A stretch of DNA of 40,460 nt from Candidatus Shapirobacteria bacterium CG_4_10_14_0_8_um_filter_39_15. Its GTDB lineage: Bacteria > Patescibacteriota > Microgenomatia > UM-FILTER-39-15. Both the position numbers and the translations under genes were made by a program. The stretch is taken from the NCBI GenBank assembly GCA_002784465.1, contig PFLE01000003.1, positions 1 through 40,460 of the forward strand. Reading direction: 5' to 3'. Numbering within the stretch: the first letter of the stretch is position 1; each line of letters opens with the position of its first letter. The notes under the pieces were generated by a model. It did no database searches and was not told the DNA's origin. It saw only the letters and a list, made by a program, of their open reading frames with translations. This document shows positions 38,163-40,460 of the stretch, in pieces.

Positions 38163-38969
38163 ATGCTTAGTTACCAAAAGGTTATTTGTTCTTTTTTATT
38201 TGCCTTAATCTGGATTTTGTTTTTATCGGGAAAAGTTTTTGGTCAAGTGGTCATAAATGAATTTTCTTCAAATTCAGATCCTGAGTGGGTCGAATTGTAT
38301 AATACTTTGGATTCCCCCATAGACCTGACAGGATGGTTTATTAAGGATGAAGTTCAAAACCCCAAAGTTCTTAGTGGAACCATTACTGGACATGGATATT
38401 TTGTTTTTGAAAACCGAGAGGGTTGGTTAAATAACAGTGGGGGAGATACGATCACTCTTTTGGATAATTCTTTACCTTCTGGACAAATTAACCAGATTAT
38501 CTACGGTAAATCAAACTCAATTGTGGGAACGCCCGCTTTTGATAAGAGTGCTGGTCGTAGTCCCGATGGTTCGTCAAATTGGGTAAATCAACTTGATTGG
38601 ACAAAGCTTAGCGCAAATCCTATTCCCCAAACTCCAACCCCGACGCCAACTGATATTCCCGAACCAGAAGATACGCCTACTCCGACTGCGACTCCAACTT
38701 CTGCTCCAACGCCAATACCAAAGCCAACGGTTACACCCACGCCTAAAAATACCCCAACCCCTTCGACTTCGCTCAGGGCAAGCCCGACGCGAGCCATAAA
38801 GGCAGAGGAGTCAGAGATCGTTTTGGCTGCTGTTACTTCTTTAACGCCGACAGACTTACCCGTTATCACCGAAAAGAATTCATACAATAACCTTTTTCCC
38901 TTTTTGGCAATTGGAACGGGAACCCTTCTTTTAGCAGTTTCCGCTGTTTTTGGCATACTTAAAAAATGA
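38163..38969 (+). CDS. Lamin-tail-domain surface protein
   Basis: The 268-residue protein has a signal peptide (VICSFLFALIWILFLSGKVFG) and a lamin-tail (LTD) domain (about 28-155): VVINEFSSNSDPEWVELYNTLDSPIDLTGWFIKDE...GHGYFVFENREGWLNNSGGDTITLLD. A Pro/Thr linker (TPTPTPTDIPEPEDTPTPTATPTSAPTP) leads to a C-terminal membrane helix (LFPFLAIGTGTLLLAVSAVFGILKK). LTD domains outside animals occur in secreted or surface proteins, often beside nucleases. STSLRASPTRA in the linker comes from an in-frame REP-like palindrome (38759-38783). The next gene overlaps its stop as ATGA. Confidence 0.85.
   Translation: MLSYQKVICSFLFALIWILFLSGKVFGQVVINEFSSNSDPEWVELYNTLDSPIDLTGWFIKDEVQNPKVLSGTITGHGYFVFENREGWLNNSGGDTITLLDNSLPSGQINQIIYGKSNSIVGTPAFDKSAGRSPDGSSNWVNQLDWTKLSANPIPQTPTPTPTDIPEPEDTPTPTATPTSAPTPIPKPTVTPTPKNTPTPSTSLRASPTRAIKAEESEIVLAAVTSLTPTDLPVITEKNSYNNLFPFLAIGTGTLLLAVSAVFGILKK
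38759..38783. repeat. REP-like palindrome within the lamin-tail gene
   Basis: CCCTTCGACTTCGCTCAGGG, with CAAGC after it, is read in frame as STSLRA. Its arms CCCT and AGGG pair. A degenerate reverse copy occurs at 22566-22597. Confidence 0.6.
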
Positions 38970-39349
38970 AAAAGCTTATTTATTGGCTGCCGGTAATAAT
39001 TTGGGTCAGCGTAATATTCTTTCTGTCCTCCAATCCGGTTGCTTCGGCTTCGGCAATTGATTGGCAGGATTTCCTTGTTAAAAAAACGGCCCACGTAATT
39101 GAATATGCTATCCTTTTTATTCTGCTTTATCGGGCAACAAAAAACGTTCTAATTTCTTTGTTGTTTGTTGTTATATACGCGGCTACCGATGAATATCACC
39201 AGACTTTTGTTTTCGGCCGGACCGGAAAATTACGCGATGTTTTAATTGACGCGGGAGGAGGTGTGATTGGTTGGCTGATAATCAGGAAGTTATTACCCAA
39301 AGCGCCTTTGAAACTCAAAAACTGGGCGAAAAAATTGGAGCTGATTTAA
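38966..39349 (+). CDS. VanZ-family membrane protein
   Basis: The 127-residue protein shows the VanZ pattern: LIYWLPVIIWVSVIFFLSS, KKTAHVIEYAILFILLYRA, LISLLFVVIYAATDEYHQTFVFGRTGKLRDVLIDAGGGVIGWLII. The DEYHQ...GR...D block is the family hallmark. It has four membrane helices. VanZ proteins are linked to resistance to lipid- or wall-active glycopeptides, but the biochemical role is not settled. Its start overlaps the lamin-tail gene (ATGA) and its last 79 bases overlap tsaE. Confidence 0.9.
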   Translation: MKKLIYWLPVIIWVSVIFFLSSNPVASASAIDWQDFLVKKTAHVIEYAILFILLYRATKNVLISLLFVVIYAATDEYHQTFVFGRTGKLRDVLIDAGGGVIGWLIIRKLLPKAPLKLKNWAKKLELI

Positions 39350-39768
39350 GAACAGGAACCGTAATTGCTCTGTATGGAAATCTTGGTTCAGGAAAAACAA
39401 CCTTTATACAAGGTTTGGCAGTTGGTTTGGGTATCAAGGAAAGAATTCTTTCCCCAACTTTCGTCTTGATGCGAGAATATGAAATTTCACCTTCGAGGAG
39501 TCCATTCGGCCACCTCGGAGGTGGCGAGGCAACGACCTCGACTCCTGCGAGGTGTAGCACTTTATATCATGTCGATTTATATAGAATTAGAGACGAGAAG
39601 GATACTGAATCATTAGGTTTGCAGGAACTTTTGTCTGACCCAACCAACATAATTGTCATTGAATGGCCGGAGAAGATATCCAATATGCTATCTAAAAACC
39701 ATATAGATATTTATTTTAATTATTTGGAAGAAAATGAAAGAAAGATAACTATCAAAGTAAATCAGTAA
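39271..39768 (+). CDS. tsaE: tRNA t6A-modification ATPase TsaE, with insertion
   Basis: The 165-residue protein shows the TsaE P-loop IALYGNLGSGKTTFIQGLAVGLG, then SPTFVLMREYEI, LYHVDLYRI and the Walker-B-like IIVIEWPEKI. With TsaB and TsaD it makes the threonylcarbamoyl-adenosine at position 37 of ANN-decoding tRNAs. Between REYEI and LYHVDLYR about 25 residues (SPSRSPFGHLGGGEATTSTPARCST) are added by a nested palindrome (39491-39558). The start is probably TTG 39271 after GGAGGAGGTG, which overlaps vanZ by 79 bases; a later start is possible. tsaB lies downstream beyond a hairpin element. Confidence 0.88.
   Translation: MADNQEVITQSAFETQKLGEKIGADLRTGTVIALYGNLGSGKTTFIQGLAVGLGIKERILSPTFVLMREYEISPSRSPFGHLGGGEATTSTPARCSTLYHVDLYRIRDEKDTESLGLQELLSDPTNIIVIEWPEKISNMLSKNHIDIYFNYLEENERKITIKVNQ
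39491..39558. repeat. Nested palindrome inserted in frame in tsaE
   Basis: A perfect inner palindrome CCACCTCGGAGGTGG (39510-39524) lies between outer arms GGAGTC (39497-39502) and GACTCC (39540-39545). The inner core differs from the REP of the RAYT element (CCACCTGGGGGGTGG) at only two positions. Confidence 0.65.
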
Positions 39769-39882
39769 ATCAGATAATCAGGACAAGAAAGCAGTAATTT
39801 GAGAACAGAAACGATAAAATTATATTACTGATATCCTGTTCTCTGTTTTACTTAACCCGATATACCGATCAACTGATATTCT
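39764..39882. repeat. Dispersed hairpin element, copy G
   Basis: The left arm AGTAAATCAGTAAATCAGAT, AATCAGGACAAGAAAGCAG begins in the last codons of tsaE. The right arm TTACTGATATCCTGTTCTCT, GTTTTACTTAACCCGATATA, CCGATCAACTGATATTCT ends with TATTCT (39877-39882), 6 nt before ATG 39889 of tsaB. The reverse complement of the right arm begins AGAATATCAGTTGATCGG, like the start of copies A and C. Confidence 0.88.
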
Positions 39883-39888
39883 AAAACT

Positions 39889-40230
39889 ATGAAACTCTAC
39901 ATTAATACCAGTGATAATAAAAAAACCGTTGTTGGGTTGGATGACGTTCGGTTAAAAAAAATAACCGGCCCGGACAAATCCCAGCAGGTTCTACGATTGA
40001 TAGAAAATATCCTTGAGGACAAGAAAAAAACTCTACAAGACATTACTGAAATTGAAGTTGAAACCGGAGCCGGCCTACCTGCCGGTAGGCAGGGTTCTTT
40101 TACCGGCTTGCGGGTGGGGATTGCGGTTGCCAATGCTTTAGCCTGGGCTTTGAACATTCCGGTTAACAATCAAAAAATGGTAGAGCCGAAATACGAAGAG
40201 GAAAAATCATCTGCAGGATGTAAAAGTTGA
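39889..40230 (+). CDS. tsaB: TsaB-like protein, short form, with palindrome insertion
   Basis: The 113-residue protein matches the N-terminal half of TsaB: MKLYINTSDNKKTVVGLDD, HxQ-like DKSQQVLRLIENIL, and SFTGLRVGIAVANALAWALNIPV. TsaB scaffolds TsaD and TsaE in t6A synthesis. Full TsaB has about 220 residues; short versions appear in related bacteria, so this may be natural. The usual G-PGSFTGLR is interrupted: GAG is followed by LPAGRQG, encoded by a palindrome, and then SFTGLR. The C-terminal end (EEEKSSAGCKS) has no family look. Its only promoter candidate is the end of hairpin element G. Confidence 0.78.
   Translation: MKLYINTSDNKKTVVGLDDVRLKKITGPDKSQQVLRLIENILEDKKKTLQDITEIEVETGAGLPAGRQGSFTGLRVGIAVANALAWALNIPVNNQKMVEPKYEEEKSSAGCKS
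40074..40093. repeat. In-frame palindrome encoding LPAGRQG in tsaB
   Basis: CCTACCTGCCGGTAGGCAGG contains the perfect hairpin CCTGCC-ggta-GGCAGG. The 21-base insertion keeps the frame and splits the GxGSFTG motif of TsaB. Confidence 0.7.
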
Positions 40231-40253
40231 GTATCGCGTGAAAAATTGCCACT

Positions 40254-40420
40254 TGACAAAAAAAGCATATGTAGTATTTTGATAACTATGGGCAGAATTT
40301 TTTCGAGGATTTTTTATAGAAAAAAATTAGTCAATCAATTTAAACCAGCCGTCCGGCTGGTTTTTTGTGATTTAACAATCAATCTAATAATTTGATTAAA
40401 TTTACAATGGAAGGAGGTGA
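40254..40420 (+). promoter_or_regulatory. Leader region with terminator-like hairpin before the last gene
   Basis: TTGACA at about 40254 is a clear -35 box; the -10 is less clear (TAGTAT or similar). A short ORF (40288-40395, 35 codons, MGRIFSRIFYRKKLVNQF...) overlaps the perfect stem AACCAGCC-gtcc-GGCTGGTT (40343-40362), which is followed by six T in all. A strong AAGGAGGTGA (40411-40420) follows. The layout fits an attenuated leader or a small RNA ending at the hairpin. Whether the short ORF is translated is unknown. Confidence 0.5.
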
Positions 40421-40426
40421 AAAATA

Positions 40427-40460
40427 ATGAAGAAAAATATTTTGGTAAAACTGGCAAGCA
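40427..40460 (+). CDS. Start of a gene running off the window
   Basis: ATG 40427 is preceded by AAGGAGGTGA with 6 nt spacing and reads MKKNILVKLAS. The basic then hydrophobic start could be a signal peptide. Too little is present to name it. Confidence 0.5.
   Translation, partial: MKKNILVKLAS

Noticed and set aside
1-40460. tRNA or rRNA genes
   Set aside because: I looked for T-loop-like GTTCGAATC/GGTTCAAATCC patterns and rRNA-like stretches by eye and saw none. A covariance-model scan would be needed to exclude them.

Overview
The window looks like a chromosome segment of a Candidate Phyla Radiation (Patescibacteria) bacterium, most likely of the Microgenomates type. This is inferred from AT-rich housekeeping genes, compact spacing, many apparently leaderless genes, four-helix-bundle (S23-like) proteins, short TsaB/TsaE genes, surface proteins with Thr/Pro-rich linkers, and an FtsEX-hydrolase cell-wall module without outer-membrane partners. 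UGA is a normal stop here: several genes end in TGA, and a complete RF2 with its SPF tripeptide is present.

Layout. 1-2.4 kb: end of an unknown frameshifted gene, a DUF4143 AAA ATPase on the minus strand, and a ZIP metal-transporter remnant broken by a repeat. 2.4-8.9 kb: greA, lysS, a frameshifted four-helix-bundle gene, an HD hydrolase, serS, a MurA-type gene and a spermidine-synthase-like methyltransferase. 8.8-9.6 kb: a REP-associated (Y1, HUH) transposase between two inverted REP palindromes. 9.65-16.6 kb: secA, a frameshifted GNAT gene, a RelB/YafQ toxin-antitoxin pair, an FKBP isomerase, a ROK protein and typA. 16.6-22.5 kb: a response regulator and histidine kinase followed by a MacA/MacB-type efflux module and a small exported DUF5666-like protein. 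22.6-27.7 kb: a cupin, then a zone of decay (broken RelE-like toxin, L,D-transpeptidase with a repeat-derived tail, KsgA/Erm relative lacking its SAM-binding core, frameshifted PIN toxin, Fe-hydrogenase-like gene with an internal deletion, Crp/Fnr fragment). 27.7-32.3 kb: three separately transcribed surface-protein genes with structured leaders, strong ribosome-binding sites and terminators; two share a C-terminal domain and the third ends in an LPASG sorting-like signal. 32.4-37.7 kb: a membrane protein, a second broken four-helix-bundle gene, prfB, a small anchored protein, ftsE, ftsX and a coiled-coil C39-type hydrolase. 37.7-40.5 kb: a TrpR/YerC-like regulator, a lamin-tail-domain protein, VanZ, tsaE, tsaB and a structured leader in front of a gene that runs off the window.

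The most interesting signal is not a single gene. A dispersed family of roughly 110-120 bp imperfect hairpins (seven copies or half copies) shares arms built from ATCAG/ATCGG units. Their outer ends read TGATATNCT, and in five cases that end lies 5-9 nt before a start codon, so the repeat appears to supply the -10 box of a leaderless promoter. One copy sits at a deletion junction in the ZIP gene, one forms the C-terminus of the L,D-transpeptidase, two bracket a four-helix-bundle gene, and a related hairpin lies inside the other four-helix-bundle gene. Short palindromes also sit in frame inside TsaB, TsaE, the methyltransferase and the lamin-tail protein.

Several genes carry one-base frameshifts or single stops. 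Some may be assembly errors, but the internal deletions cannot be explained that way. All family names come from reading motifs by eye; no database search was run.
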